Assembly: GCF_016808335.1 (NCBI RefSeq)
Contig: NC_053140.1
Coordinates: 30,374,086 to 30,438,085 of the forward strand
Origin: Panicum virgatum
Taxonomy: Eukaryota > Streptophyta > Magnoliopsida > Poales > Poaceae
Reading direction: 5' to 3'
Length of the DNA: 64,000 nucleotides
Positions within the stretch are counted from its first letter, which is position 1. Every line of letters starts with the position of its first letter. Below are positions 1-15,186 of this stretch, piece after piece. Both the position numbers and the translations under genes were made by a program. The notes under the pieces are model-generated. The model searched no databases, was not told where the DNA came from, and saw only the letters and a program-made list of their open reading frames with translations.

Positions 1-329
1 TTAGTGAGCGTCAACAATAAGATCAAGAAAGAGTTCACAGCCGGATGTGAGAATTATTCGTGTATATGATGGTGGCTCTGGGAACTCCTCCCTAGGGGCA
101 GAGAGGCTGTGAAAGGATGGATTCTCCATGGGTAGCGGGGGTAAAGATAGCAGAAAGAAAACTAAAGATGGTACGGGACAAATCCCGTAGGGTAGAGAAG
201 CTTTTAAAGGATAGCTTCTCTATGGATAGCGGGGGTCAAGGTAGAAGAAAACAAAAGCAAAGGATACGAGGACGTCAAGGTACGAAGAAAGATACAACAA
301 CCGTTCCCCGGCAACGGCGCTAGAAAGCT
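1..329 (-). other. 5' internal region and primer binding site of a minus-strand LTR retrotransposon
   Basis: Read on the minus strand, the LTR that ends at 330 is followed after 7 bases by TAGCGCCGTTGCCGGGGA (305-322). This is one base away from the TGGCGCCGTTGCCGGGGA primer site used by many plant LTR retrotransposons. The rest, down to base 1, would be the 5' untranslated region or start of gag of an element continuing off the left edge. The part in view has no recognisable protein. A plus-strand open frame at 117-323 is short and has no family resemblance. Confidence 0.6.
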
Positions 330-850
330 TGTTGGGTATTTTAGTGCACGAATAAATCTGCAAGCACACGGATACCGTTGTAGCTTTCACCTCAGAGTAT
401 TCCAAGGGTTATCGAATCCACAGGGAACGTGTGTGCACACTCACTTCTATTCTAGTCGGTCCAAGGACACACCAAGATAGGTAGAAGGATAGAGAGGATT
501 CCTAAGATATCACTATAGCTGAGTGAAAGGTCGATCTCTCGGGCACAATACTCGCTTCGGGCACCGGATTACATCTGGTCTGCCAGTCAACTCTGGCCTA
601 CAGCTCTACGCTATATCCAAACATGGAGGATTATAGAGGACCAATAGGACTGTCACCACCTATGGCCTACCACTAACAAACCGTGGGATATAAGGCAAAT
701 GATGGATAACCCCTAGCCTAGACACCATGTCTACGCTATTGATTACTACTACAATCTAACTACGTATGTCGACCCGTAGCAAACTATAGCACTATGTATA
801 AATACAGAGCGATGAACCCGCGAGTAAGAGAACTGATCTCACTCAACTAC
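330..850 (-). repeat. 3' part of an LTR (minus strand), related to the solo LTR at 18480
   Basis: The minus-strand end reads ...ACCCAACA at 330, directly before a primer binding site. The stretch from 330 to about 800 matches, in reverse complement and with many changes, the 3' part of the solo LTR at 18480-19979. Shared landmarks are the 'gtgtctaggctag', 'cccacggtttgt' and 'ggtggtgacag' blocks and the closing 'gaaagctacaacggtatcc'. A TATA-like tttatacat lies near 797. The right (U3) boundary is not clear: similarity fades around 800-850, so the LTR may be truncated or may extend further right. Confidence 0.55.
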
Positions 851-4823
<3,973 letters not shown>

Positions 4824-5004
4824 GATGTTTACATTTTATGTGTTTATGCAGGAATTGACGGCGTAAAATTGATACTTAAGTGTCGTCAATAGTGTTCTTG
4901 ATCTCGGCGTCTTCCCACAATCATTCATCTACCTAAGGGTATCCCTAGGTAGACGTGATGGTAAAACACTGGGATAGATCTCTGACGATCGCTCGACGAA
5001 CTCG
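4824..5004 (+). repeat. Truncated 5' LTR end of the host gypsy element
   Basis: From about 4891 to 4976 the sequence is the reverse complement of the first ~85 bases of the LTRs at 6778 and 15187; shared landmarks are 'ttcttgatctcggcgtcttc' and the 'ggtatccctaggtagac' block. It is therefore the last part of a plus-strand LTR of the same or a sister family, just upstream of gag at 5005. The rest of this LTR is missing: 4824-4890 shows no similarity. The primer site that should follow the LTR end is not recognisable. Confidence 0.65.
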
Positions 5005-5610
5005 ATGGCGATTTTCAACTTCTCCACCACCACACCCGAGGAAGGTACAACTTTCATCTTTGGATCTTGGGTTTGCGTGGCTGATGGCCAAGGAGGTTTC
5101 CATAGCCACTTGGCTGATGCAACTGAATCTAAGTCTGATCAACTTGGTGCTCCTGATAGCGCCACGAATTTTGTTGATAATCTCAACAAAGCCAAACCTT
5201 TTGATCTACTCAAGGGATCACCTCCTAGGGATCAGAGCAACATCCAATCTGAAACCTTTTTCAGCCTAGAAAAAGCTTCAGATGTCAAATTCAACATAGA
5301 TGCCACCAACCATTGGGAGGCACCAATCATCGATGAACTCCAAGATAGCGAGCCAATATTCATTATTGGCCAACACTTGGATTTCATGATCACATCTATG
5401 CCACAAGGCCGTTTTGTGTACTGGAAGGGCATGGAACCTCCAGAACTACTCGGCTATGATACGCGGCTAGTGGCGTATATCCCAAATCTCCCTTACCAGG
5501 ATGGAAGTGAACTTTCCTCCATCCTAGAAGAAGAAACAAGATCCACAGAACTAGTCACAAACTACTCAGATGAGTCATATTCAGACGCTGCATCTACATG
5601 GCAGACGTAG
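5005..5610 (+). CDS. gag N-terminal ORF of a Tat-like gypsy retrotransposon
   Basis: An open frame of 201 codons starts MAIFNFSTTTPEEGTT and runs through FGSWVCVADGQGGFHSHL and, near residue 140, FVYWKGMEPPELLGYDT. These blocks are typical of the N-terminal gag region of grass Tat-lineage (Retand/RIRE2-like) gypsy elements. They also recur in the gag of the inserted element (13159-15173, minus), which has IPDDLF and FGAWIYIGNGSGGFTSHLAD. Gag would form the cytoplasmic particle in which reverse transcription occurs. The ORF ends at a TAG, after which gag continues with several stops. The start codon lies shortly after the LTR end, as expected. Confidence 0.7.
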   Translation: MAIFNFSTTTPEEGTTFIFGSWVCVADGQGGFHSHLADATESKSDQLGAPDSATNFVDNLNKAKPFDLLKGSPPRDQSNIQSETFFSLEKASDVKFNIDATNHWEAPIIDELQDSEPIFIIGQHLDFMITSMPQGRFVYWKGMEPPELLGYDTRLVAYIPNLPYQDGSELSSILEEETRSTELVTNYSDESYSDAASTWQT

Positions 5611-6772
5611 GCGGTGGTCACAGAGAAAATGAGTTACTAGAGGACATTTCAGCAGATAACCTCACTGATGATGATGGTAACAAAGACGACGCCCAGCGCG
5701 ATGCCAGAAGAGCAAAGAATTGTGAGCGCGAATAGAGGAGAGCGGATGCACGGCAACGCCAGCAATAGCGAACCCAACGCAATCTCCAAACCGAATTCGA
5801 GAGAGCCGCTAAGCAAGGGTTCCATACCCCAGCGGCCAACATCATGCACATTGCAAGACTCCTGGATCACATCAAAGATCCAGCCATAGTTCAGAGCATA
5901 CATTTGCTTCAACACGAAGCTCTACAACTCAATGAGAAAGATGGGATGCCATCTCTTTCGAGAACTCAAGGGCACGCAGGTTCTAGCCGAACAGCCGGTG
6001 GCAAGCACAGACGACAGGAAGGAAGCGCCCAGAACAACTAGGATAATCAAATTGTTCAAGCCAACTAGAACCATCCTCCAGCAGCACCAGCTCACTCGGC
6101 AACAGGTGGCGAGAGAGGCAACCGACTGCAATAGCAACAACAACCTCCACGACCTCGAGGTAATTATCAATGCCTCCAAGATGCACCTTTTGCTGACCTC
6201 CGCAACTATGCAGCTGTAGGCTATGACGCCAGGCAGATTATCAATGCCCGGTAGGAAGCACGCACCCTCCAGAAAGGATGCAGAGCTCCAAGCGACGCCG
6301 ATCGATTCCCAGCATTCAGACGGGAATTTGGGCTCTACGTCTACTCTGAAGGTTTCAAACCAGCTGGCTTCAGCAAATACGACGGCAAGACACCTCCACA
6401 ACAGTGGCTTTGGATCTACTCCCAAGCAATTGACGTGGCGGGCAGCAACGATACTATGAAAGTGGCATACTTTCCTCTAGCCTTGGAGTTTGCACCACTC
6501 CTATGGCTGGACTCCCTCCAAGAAGGCATCATTGACTCCTGGGCAACCCTACGCCGACTCTTCATCGACAACTTCCAAGGAGTCATGGCTCGCGCAGGTA
6601 CTCGTCATGACCTGTCCTAGTGCAAACAGACCATGAATGAGTCTATACGAGGCTACACAAAGCGTTTCTTCGAGAAATGCGCCACCATCGCCAACATCAC
6701 CGAAGCAGATGTCATCGACTGCTATCATCACGGTCTTTTCGACCGCTACATTTTCAGAGACTTCGGCCATCA
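5599..6772 (+). pseudogene. gag, central part, decayed and interrupted at 6772
   Basis: Gag continues here, broken by in-frame stops and shifts. Recognisable pieces include a coiled-coil-like stretch (5844-5970), the block reading FKPAGFSKYDGKTPPQQWL (about 6355-6410), and the retrotransposon gag core at 6435-6772 with PLALEFAPLLWLDSL, SWATLRRLFIDNFQG and ESIRGYTKRFFEKC. The frame runs into FRDFGH and stops making sense at the insertion of the LTR element at 6778. The same gag resumes after that insertion at 15665 with PKTIAELRDMMSTWANNEE. Several CAG-to-TAG type stops fit old, methylated DNA. Confidence 0.7.
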
Positions 6773-6777
6773 ACGAC

Positions 6778-7249
6778 TGCTGGTGTTTTACTATCACATC
6801 TACCTAGGGATACCCTTGGGTAGATGGATGATTGTGGGAAGATGCCGAGATCAAGAACACAATGGTGCAAGCAACACAAGGGTTTAGACAGGTTCGGGCC
6901 GCACGGATGCGTAATACCCTACGTCCTGTTGGGTGGTTTGTATTGCCTTGGATGTAGATAGGTGCCTATACGCTAGGTTATGGTGCGGTCTACACATTCT
7001 ATGCACTCTACCCCTAGAGGGGTCCTTGCCCACCCTTATATGGGCCGGGAGAGCAAGGTTACAAGGAAGCCCTAGATCTGTATGGGCCTAAGAGTCTGCA
7101 CCGAGTACTACTCGGATCGTTTCTTTCTATACCGACTGGTTCTAAGTCTATCTGACTAGTTACATGCCGAATGGAAATGAGACATGCCCCATCCCATATC
7201 TAACACTGATTCGTGCCACGTCAGGTATCCCGTGGCCCCGGGTCTGACA
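6778..7249 (-). repeat. Left LTR (3' LTR) of the 6778-15659 element
   Basis: It begins TGCTGGTGTTTTAC and ends GGTCTGACA. It aligns along its length with the right LTR at 15187-15659 with scattered substitutions, so the insertion is not very recent. It contains the 'gacaggttcgggccgcac' and 'ccctacgtcct' blocks and a 'cttatatgggccgg' segment. ACGAC precedes it. Confidence 0.85.
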
Positions 7250-7262
7250 AGCCCCCGAGCTC
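7250..7262 (-). other. Polypurine tract next to the 3' LTR
   Basis: On the minus strand GAGCTCGGGGGCT immediately precedes the left LTR (TGTCAGACC...). This is the expected place and composition for the plus-strand primer of reverse transcription and supports the minus orientation. Confidence 0.6.
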
Positions 7263-7939
7263 TTCACAGCCGAGTAATCGCAGGTCCTCGAGTACTTCTA
7301 AAGCCGTTGCCGAGTAGTCTCCGAACTTCACATAGGATGCCTTCTGAGTACTTCTTGAACTACACCGAAGCTATATGGTGCTCCTGCTCAAGTAGTCTTG
7401 ACGCCCTCGAATGATAATCTTCATATATGGTGTGCCATGAACAATCGCACTCCATATGGAGTAGCCCCCGAGCCTTAGGTTGGATTGGAGAATTCAGGCT
7501 AAGGGTCCATCTTGAATTTTGAATTTAATCAAATGAATTTGAAAAACAAATTCCCTTTGCCATGTACCTAGTAGCCCCCGAGCCTTGTGCCCAAATTTCC
7601 CAAGATTTGGAAAGAAGGGTCCAAAACATCGTGGCATACTTTGAGTAGTGTTTGAGTTAAACTGTTTTGACAATTTATTGTCTATGGAATGATATTCCAG
7701 AGCGAACGCCTGACATTTAACTTGATTACTATTTGCACAGTAAAATGTCGCTTGGTATACTATTGTATTTACCAAACTGCCATCATTAGGTTATAAAAAC
7801 GAATCTGGTAACTTTGCGAAGTTACACTTTCACCACATCCAGTTTCTTGCCCTTTTGCTTTCTCTGCCTCTTTCAGGCAAAAGGTTTGCGGATCCCCTTG
7901 AAACCCTAGCCCCTGAGTAAGAAGCAATCGGATTATGCA

Positions 7940-10929
7940 ATGGAGAAAACAGCAAATTACAATCGTGGAGAAAAGCGGAAGCGCGAAGGAAAGGAGCAGA
8001 TGGAAGAGGAACTGTCATGGGCTTGGAGTAATTATTCCGAAGATGAATTGCAGCTTTTGGTTAGAATGTCGCGGCTGCAACCCAAGGATTCGATCCATTG
8101 GCGGAGTGCGTTTAGAGAAATTTTCCCCTCTGTCAAAGAGTCAGAGATTATTTTGTGGAGCATGGTTTGCCACTTTTGTGGAGCATGGTTTGGCGCTTCC
8201 AACCTGCGATTTTCTTCAGGGGCTCTTGTATTACTATGGGATTTAGATTCATCATCTCGCCCGGAATCAATTCTGCATCTTTCTGTATTTGTTCATCTTT
8301 GTGAGACATTCTTGGGGATTGAACCACATTTCGAGTTATTTCGAAAGTTGTATACTTTGATTCCCAAACCATCTATCAATGAGATGGGTAGCTTTGGGTG
8401 TGCTAGTTTGCAGACTTTTATGGAGCATGGTCTGGCGCTTCTAGCCTGTGATTTTCTTCAGGGGCTCTTGTATTACTATGGGATTCAAATTCGTCATCTC
8501 ACCCCGGAATCAATTCTGCATCTTGTTGTATTTGTTCATCTTTGTGAGACATTCTTGGGGATTGAACCACATTTCAAGTTATTTCGAATGTTGTATACTT
8601 TGATTCCCAAACCATCTATCAATGAGATGAGTAGCTTTGGGTGTGCTAGTTTGCAGTTGCACCCAGAGATTATTGGGAAGTATTTGGAGTGGCCCAGGAT
8701 TCATGTTGATCCTTAGTGGCAATCAAGGTGGTTTTACATAGGTAATCCAGCTCCTGCATTGCCCAAGTTCTCTGTGGACCCTCCGGTGTATTTCTGTGAG
8801 TGGTATTTCGAGAGTAAGCCTAGTAGTGAATTCCAGACGGATGAGTTGCTAGGTCTAATTTGTTCCTTGCATAAGAAACAAGTGATAGCGGCATTCGTTG
8901 TTCTTAATTGGATTCAATGCCGAATCCAGCCTCTGCAGAAGCGAAAGAATTTTGGTTTTCATTATGAGGGTACTCAGCAAGACTCTCGATTCTCTGCAGA
9001 AACAATGGAACAGGCGCAGGCTCTGAGGAGAGTTCAGAGTATATTTTCGGATCTACTCAGTGTGCCGTACGTTCCAACTGTGTTTCAAGCCAGTAATCCT
9101 CCTGCTCGGGTAAGACTTATTGATATCGACTACTTTTTGTAGCCCATGCCTTTTTCTGTCAAAGATTATTGTCATGAGCATACTTCTTACGTAGGTACAT
9201 GTCGAGGTATAAAAGAGTGATCCTCCGATCCCCAACTCCATTGAAGCGAAAAACCAAAGGTTTTTCCATCAAACTGTGGAGCCACGACCTGATGAACCCA
9301 TGATCGAAGAGGATCCTCTATCGTCTTCTAAATCTGAAGATGGTGGGCCTTCATGCTCTAGTCGTGAGAGGAGGTAAGTTTATAATACTACTTTGTCTTA
9401 GTAGCATCAAGTAGTCGTAGCTTTGTGCTTTCTCATCAAATGTCGACTACTTTTTGAAGGTCTCCTAATGAAGCATCAAGTGGTCCAGACACAAGTAAGG
9501 TTGCAGGAACAAGTGATGTTCTTGGTTCTTCTTTAGCCCCCCTGTTGCGCCTGGGACTGAATTTAATCCGGTGGCGCCTACGACTGGATCTAGTCCAGCA
9601 GCGCCTACGACTGGCTCTGGTCCGGTGCGTAGGGTGCTGCGAGTACCACACCAACCTGGAGTTTCTGGTCCTTCCCTAGCTCCGGTAGGCTCGTGGCTGG
9701 CTCTAGTCCAGTTCCAGTGCAAGGGGTGCTACGAGTGCCGCGCAAGCTTGTCATGAAGCGTGCGAAGATGTAATTGTACTTTCTTGTTGTTGTATTGAAG
9801 TTGCATATAAGTGTGGAGAACTTATCTTGCTGTTGTATACAGATCCGTTGTCGAGCTGAAGCAGCCACCGTTGGAGCCATCGAATGCTCCGAAGAGGGCT
9901 GTAGTCCTCGAGCCTGGGAAAAGGCCTGAAGTCGCAGCGACTTCCGATGCCCCCCTTCCGCATCGGATGCAGAAGTGTAGGGGGACCGGGATGCTGCTGG
10001 TATTTCAGAACCGTCGTCCCATCCGGAAGCTACTCCCACGGAGCCGGTGGACGCCACAAGACCGAAAGCTTCTACCCCTGATGGGTCTAATGAAATTCCA
10101 GTCGGGCTGATAGAAGATGATCTTCTGTCAGCCGACTTATGCAATGAAGTAGTCGGGTCTCTTCGCCATACATACAGGCATTTCAAGGTGATGCCTTACA
10201 TGTGTCACTATCATTTGCATACTTCTGCATGTATGTTTATTTATTCTTTGTTTGGTTTGCGGAGAGTAGTCGAGCGTTCTCGGCTGAAGTCCTTTATTCT
10301 TGCTGTAAAAGCTGAGGGGCTTCAGGATGCTCGCTCTCTCAGGCAAGAGCTAGTTGAGAAGGAAGCTGTGATAGCTGATCTCAAGGAGCAATTAGCTGTG
10401 GCTCAATCTGGGGGTGGCCATACTGAGAGTTCCTCTGAAGTAAATCGTGAGGAGCTGACTCAATGCCAGAGTAAGTACGCTGAGTACTTTTTATAATGTC
10501 TGCGGTGATCATCATTGTTTTTGATTGGCATGATGTTCACTCTCTTAGGGGAGAAGGATCAAGCTCTTCGAGATTATGCAGAGTTGCGGCAATCGTATGC
10601 GGATCTCGAAGAGTATAAGAAGAGCATGCAAGAGGATCTTGATAAGGCCGACAAGAAGCTTGCAAGTAACATGGATACCATCCATAAACTCAACCATGAC
10701 AAGGAGAGGAAGGACAAAGAGATTAATGACCTGGAAGAGGCGGCTCGGATTGTCATTGACATGGTGCAGCCCCCCCCCCCCCCCCCCCCCACCACCATCC
10801 TGGTGTATTTGACTCACGGTCTATTGTAGAATGGTTGAGGCTGGTACCTGGGTGGTTGAAGAGGTCACCGAAGAAGCCGTCTTCCAGGAGATAGATGATG
10901 TGGCAACTTTGCTGAGTAATACTCTTTGA
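7940..10929 (+). CDS. Antisense spliced gene of the element, 'putative gypsy type transposon' (PF04195-like)
   Basis: This gene runs opposite to the retrotransposon's own gag. From ATG at 7940 it encodes a basic start (NYNRGEKRKREGKE), then blocks typical of the PF04195 family: ESILHLVVFVHLCETFLGIE and PHFELFRKLYTLIPKP. Later parts read FYCEWYF-like (8760-9100) and heptad-rich coiled coil (10300-10750: EYKKSMQEDLDKADKKL), ending EEVTEEAVFQEIDDVATLL with TGA at 10927. Candidate introns with GT...AG ends lie near 9102-9193, 9375-9459, 9780-9840 and 10475-10550. The role is unknown; antisense ORFs of this class are known in Grande/Retand elements. The first PF04195 unit is duplicated and out of frame (see 8181-8655), so this copy may be broken. 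Exon boundaries are approximate. Confidence 0.6.
8181..8655 (+). repeat. Tandem duplication (~243 bp) inside the PF04195-like domain
   Basis: The segment from 'gagcatggtttggcgctt' (8181) to 'gtgctagtttgcag' (about 8413) is repeated from 8423 to about 8657. The period is 242 at the start and 243 (81 codons) at the end, so one copy carries a 1-base indel: 'catctcgcccgg' against 'catctcaccccgg'. In the first copy the phase therefore changes midway, and only the second copy reads MEHGLALLACDFLQGLLYYY in frame with the rest. Confidence 0.8.
10770..10790. repeat. Homopolymer tract of 21 C
   Basis: An uninterrupted C run inside the antisense gene, encoding proline in any frame. Such a tract is prone to slippage and sequencing error, so the reading frame downstream should be treated with caution. 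Confidence 0.9.
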
Positions 10930-11208
10930 AGTCTCTTGTCATGTAATATATTGGTCAGGGTGTGATCCATGACTGTACTGTACTTTTATGAGTTCGACAT
11001 AGCAGTTCTACGTGCTTGACATATCTAGCTGCTATACCTTGCTTGTTATGCTCATGGCAGGTGAAGCATAGTAGTTGGTCACATGACCATTGCCTTTACT
11101 TGGGTAGGTGTTAATTAGGGTCGACGCCTAATAGAAGATAATCTGGTGACCTTCCCACTGAATGCAGAGACTCATGACTAACCGAAAACTGCTCGTGTAC
11201 CTGGTAGG

Positions 11209-12950
11209 GAGTACTCGGAGATGCCTCCCGTCGAGTGCAACGACTCGATGGTAACAGAAACTGCCCGTGTAATTGTCAGAGCAGGATCACGGTGATGTTA
11301 CCGGGGTGGGAACACTGTCTCGAAGGGAGAGCAAAGCTGCCCGAGTACTAGCCTAGTAGGGAGTACTAGCCTAATAGGGAGTACTAGACTAATAGGGAGT
11401 GGTCGGAGATGCTTCCCGCCGAGTGCAACGACTCGATGGTAACAGAAACTGCCCATGTATCTGCCAGAGCAGGATCACGGAGATGTTACCGGGGTGGGAA
11501 CACCATCCCGAAGGGAGAGCAAAGCTGCCTGAGTATGAGCATGGCAGGGAGTACTAGCCTAATAGGGAGTACTAGCCTGATAGGGAGTAGTCGGAGATGC
11601 TTCCCGCCGAGTGCAACGACTCGATGGTAACAGAAACTGCCCGTGTACCTGCCGGAGCAGGATCACGGAGATGTTACCGGGGTAGGGACACCGTCCAAAA
11701 AAGGAGAGCAAAGCTACTCGAGTACTAGCCTGGTAGGGAGTACTAGCCTGATAGGGAGTACTCGGATATGTTTCCCACCGAGTGCAACGACTCAATGGTA
11801 ACAGAAACTGCCCGTGTACCTGCCGGAGCAGAATCACGGAGATGTTACCGGGGTGGGAACACCATCCCTGAAGGGAGAGCAAAGCTGCCCGAGTACTAGC
11901 CTAGTAAGGAACACTAGCCTGATAGGAGTAGTCGGAGATGCTTCCTGCTGAGTGCAATGACTCGATGGTAACAGAACCTGCCCATGTACCTGCCGGAGCA
12001 GGATCACAGAGATGTTACCGGGGTGAGAACACCGTCCCTGAAGTGAGAGCAAAGCTGCCCGAGTACTAGCCTGGCAGGGAGTACTAGCCTGATAGGGAGT
12101 AGTCGAAGATGCTTCCCGCCGAGTGCAATGACTCGATGGTAACAGAAATTGCCCATGTACCTATCGGAGCAGGATCATGGAGATGTTACCGGGGTGGGAA
12201 CACCATCCTGAAGGGAGAGCAAAGCTGCCCGAGTACTAGCCTGGTAGGGAGTACTAGCCTGATAGGGAGTACTAGTCTAATAGGGAGTAGTCGGAGATGT
12301 TTCCCGCCAAGTGCAACGACTCGATGGTAACAGAAATTGCCCATGTACCTGTCGGAGCAGGATCACGGAGATGTTACCGGGGTGGGAACACCGTCCTGAA
12401 GGGAGAGCAAAGCAGCCCGAGTACTAGCCTGGTAGGGAGTACTAGCCTGATAGGGAGTACTAGTCTAATAGGGAGTAGTCAGAGATGTTTCCCGCCAAGT
12501 GCAACGACTCGATGGTAACAGAAACTGCCCGTGTACCTGCCGGAGCAGGATCACGGAGATGTTACTGGGGTGGGAACATCGTCCCAAAGGGAGAGCAAAG
12601 CTGCCCGAGTACTAGCCTGATAGGGTGTACTAGCCTGATAGGGAGTACTAGCCTAATAGGGAGTAGTCGGAGATGCTTCCCGCCGAGTGTAACGACTCGA
12701 TGGTAACAGAAACTGCATGTGTACCTGCCATAGCAGGATCATGGAGATGTTACCGGGGTGGGAACACTGACCCGAAGGGAGAACAAGCTGCCCGAGTACT
12801 AGCCTGGCAGGGAGTACTAGCCTGATAGGAGTAGCCTAATAGGGAGTAGTCGGAGATGCTTCCCGCCGAGTGCAACGACTCGATGGCAACAGAAACTGCC
12901 CGTGTACCTGCCAGAGTGGGATCACGGAGATGTTACCAGGGTATAAAAGT
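11209..12950. repeat. Tandem repeat array, about ten units of 188 or ~171 bp
   Basis: Each unit contains 'ggagatgcttcccgccgag', 'tgcaacgactcgatggtaac', 'gatcacggagatgttaccgg' and 'gggagagcaaagctgcccg', followed by one to three copies of an 18-bp subrepeat (agggagtactagcctgat). Unit starts fall near 11220, 11408, 11597, 11768, 11939, 12109, 12297, 12485, 12673 and 12857. Spacing is 188-189 when the subrepeat is present three times and ~171 when it is present twice. The 73-residue frames seen in successive units are by-products of the period. It sits between gag and the antisense gene. Confidence 0.9.
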
Positions 12951-12975
12951 TTGGAGAGATGCATATGAATAATAG

Positions 12976-12976
12976 C

Positions 12977-13003
<27 letters not shown>
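12976..13003. repeat. (AT)n microsatellite
   Basis: About 26 bases of uninterrupted AT alternation directly after the last tandem-repeat unit. Confidence 0.9.
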
Positions 13004-13008
<5 letters not shown>

Positions 13009-13158
13009 AATCTTGGTCTTGATACAAGACGTCTGATTCGAAAAAAACCTTGTAATCTGCAAACTAAATCTCTTAAAGCACTAATGTGCTAGCTAGCTTA
13101 TCGATAGAAAAATCTAGGATAATGCCCTGTGTAGAGCGAGGTAATTTCTCTGTTTCAT

Positions 13159-15173
13159 CTAGCCTTGGTGTGGATCTTCAGTCTTGCGAGGTGGATTAGG
13201 GTGGAGTTCGGGAGCTCCAAGGGCTTTGCGTAGATTGTGGCATTCGAATGCCGAGTGCTTGCCGCTAGGGTGCCATGGGCAACGCTTGTGGAGAACTTGC
13301 TCGAAGCAATGCTGGACAATGTTCGCCTTCTTGTACTGGTGCCGGGGAGGGACTGATCTGGAAGGGCCAACCTCCGAGTCATGGGATCTGACGTTCGGCC
13401 GCTTGCATGCCGGTATCGAGTAGTCGGCGGGGACGCGGTAGTTGGAGAAAGGGCTGTAAGCCTTTGCCTCATCGCGCTCTTGCCTTTTGGAGATGATGAC
13501 GGTGTAGGCATCTCACCTGATGTTGATGACGTTGCACAGGTCGTTGTTGGAGTAGTCGTGGGACTCTCCAGTGTCCTCCTGGATGCGCTCGAGAACGCGC
13601 AGGCAGCGTTCGGCATGCTTCTGGTTGCGGATCCTGCACTGTTCCTTCTCGTGCTCATTGTCTTCTTCTTCCATCTTGATGGTGACCATGACACTTGGAG
13701 GAGGGCGATGGGGTTCGCTCTTGAAGAGGTACTCTTTGAAGTCGTTGGAGTCATAGTCGTTCAGGTTGACTCATTCCATCGAGTCATCGTCATTGTCGAC
13801 CTCCATGAGTCATACCATCAGGACTTCCCATGAAGAATCTTCAGGATCTTCTTCTGCTCGTGGAGGCGGTAGAGGTGGTCCTTCTTGGTAGGGTAGCTCC
13901 GCAGGCTCTTGGTTGCTGTGTTTGGGTGAGGTATACTCGTGTAGATTGCTCCAATTCACGGTTCGGCCCTCGGGGGTGGATTTTATAATCATGGTGGAGT
14001 CACGAGGGAGTTGTACTCCGTATCCCATATCGAGATCAGTTTGGATACTTTTCTGGGTCTCCCGTGTGTTGGTGGCATCTTTTTTCCCAATTTGGAGTAG
14101 GGAGTGCAGATCTTTCTCAAGATCTATTAGGGTTTGAGATTTGTTAATCTTTTGAATGCTTGCGGCTGAGTTTTTCAGTCCCCAAGGATGATATGTTGTT
14201 TCCAGAGGGGGTAGACCCATCTCTGCACGGAGAGCCATATCATCCCCTCCTCAGGAAGTTTCCTTTAATGGGGGAACTCGATTGGATCATCGAGTTGTAG
14301 GGTCGCTTCCTGGAGCGCTTGGTAATTTGGGTAGTTCCATTGGAAATTTTCCCACAGCTCCTTTGCTTTTGCTCATAACCAGAGATCGTCTATTTTGAGC
14401 GGGTCACGTAAACCCTGCATGAATAGATCGATGTCATATGTCCAGTCGTCTAGATCATCAAACTCGTCTGGAGGATCCAGACTGTTTATGTAGTTGATGA
14501 ATTCTTGATTGTCGATTGGATCGAGAAATTCGGGGTTGATTTCGATACGATCGCTATTAGGCATGTGTTCGAGCCTACTCATGAACTCGTCGAAATCTTG
14601 GTTAAATTTTGCCTCAGGAGAATCATACTCCTTGGCGTTGAGGGTGTCCTCAGATAACTTAATGCAATCTAGCAGTGTGTTATCGATTCGATCTATATGA
14701 GTAAAAATATCATTTGAGTGATGATTTTGTGATTTTGTGACTGTGGACCTTTTGGTGTGTGGTATACTACATTCATCTAGAGTGCTTTGTGCGACATTAA
14801 CGCACTCGGCAAGCTTGTTTGTGACGCCATCGATTCCGTCGAGTAGATCAGAGTTGTCTACTCGGGTGTGAATAGTTGATTCTAGATCGGTCCAGTATCT
14901 TTTGATTAGATCAACATTTTCTTCCTCCTGGGTATTTTCAGGAGGATTTTGCGTCGAGGCTGCTTGTGCTGCCGGATTGTCCTGGGCGAGGTCCTCATTG
15001 GTGTGATGCGATCCTGCATCCTCTGGGTCAGCGAGATGGCTAGTAAAGCCGCCGGATCCATTTCCAATGTAAATCCAAGCTCCGAAGGAGAGGATCATGC
15101 CCTTCTCCAGGATGTCGTCAGAATTGGGGTATGCCATTGAGTTCGTGAAGAGATCGTCGGGAATCTGCCCCAT
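13159..15173 (-). pseudogene. gag of the 6778-15659 element
   Basis: ATG at 15173 lies 14 bases from the right LTR. The frame begins MGQIPDDLFTNSMAYP and includes FGAWIYIGNGSGGFTSHLAD, related to the gag at 5005. It is open to 14373, then breaks. A second stretch (14238-13810) reads ETTYHPWGLKNSAASIQK and SWEVLMV. A third (about 13750-13159) reads FKEYLFKSEPHRPPPSVMV, has an in-frame TGA near 13514, and ends with a knuckle-like block RCPWHPSGKHSAFECHNL before the stop at 13159-13161. At least two frame changes and one stop make it non-functional as read. No protease follows. Confidence 0.65.
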
Positions 15174-15186
15174 AGTAGGCGCCAGT

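Noticed and set aside
4896..4976. Possible small RNA or promoter element from the inverted 'acctaagggtatccctaggt' palindrome
   Set aside because: It is the conserved terminal segment of the LTR family also seen at 6795 and 15205, so it is explained as an LTR end.
11409..12706. Series of 73-codon ORFs at regular spacing, like a repeat protein family
   Set aside because: They are the same frame in successive 188-bp tandem units, each stopped in the next unit, with no start context or family; best explained as satellite-like DNA.
11209..12950. Regular repeats that could suggest a CRISPR-like array
   Set aside because: Units of 171-188 bp with no unique spacers, in a plant retrotransposon.
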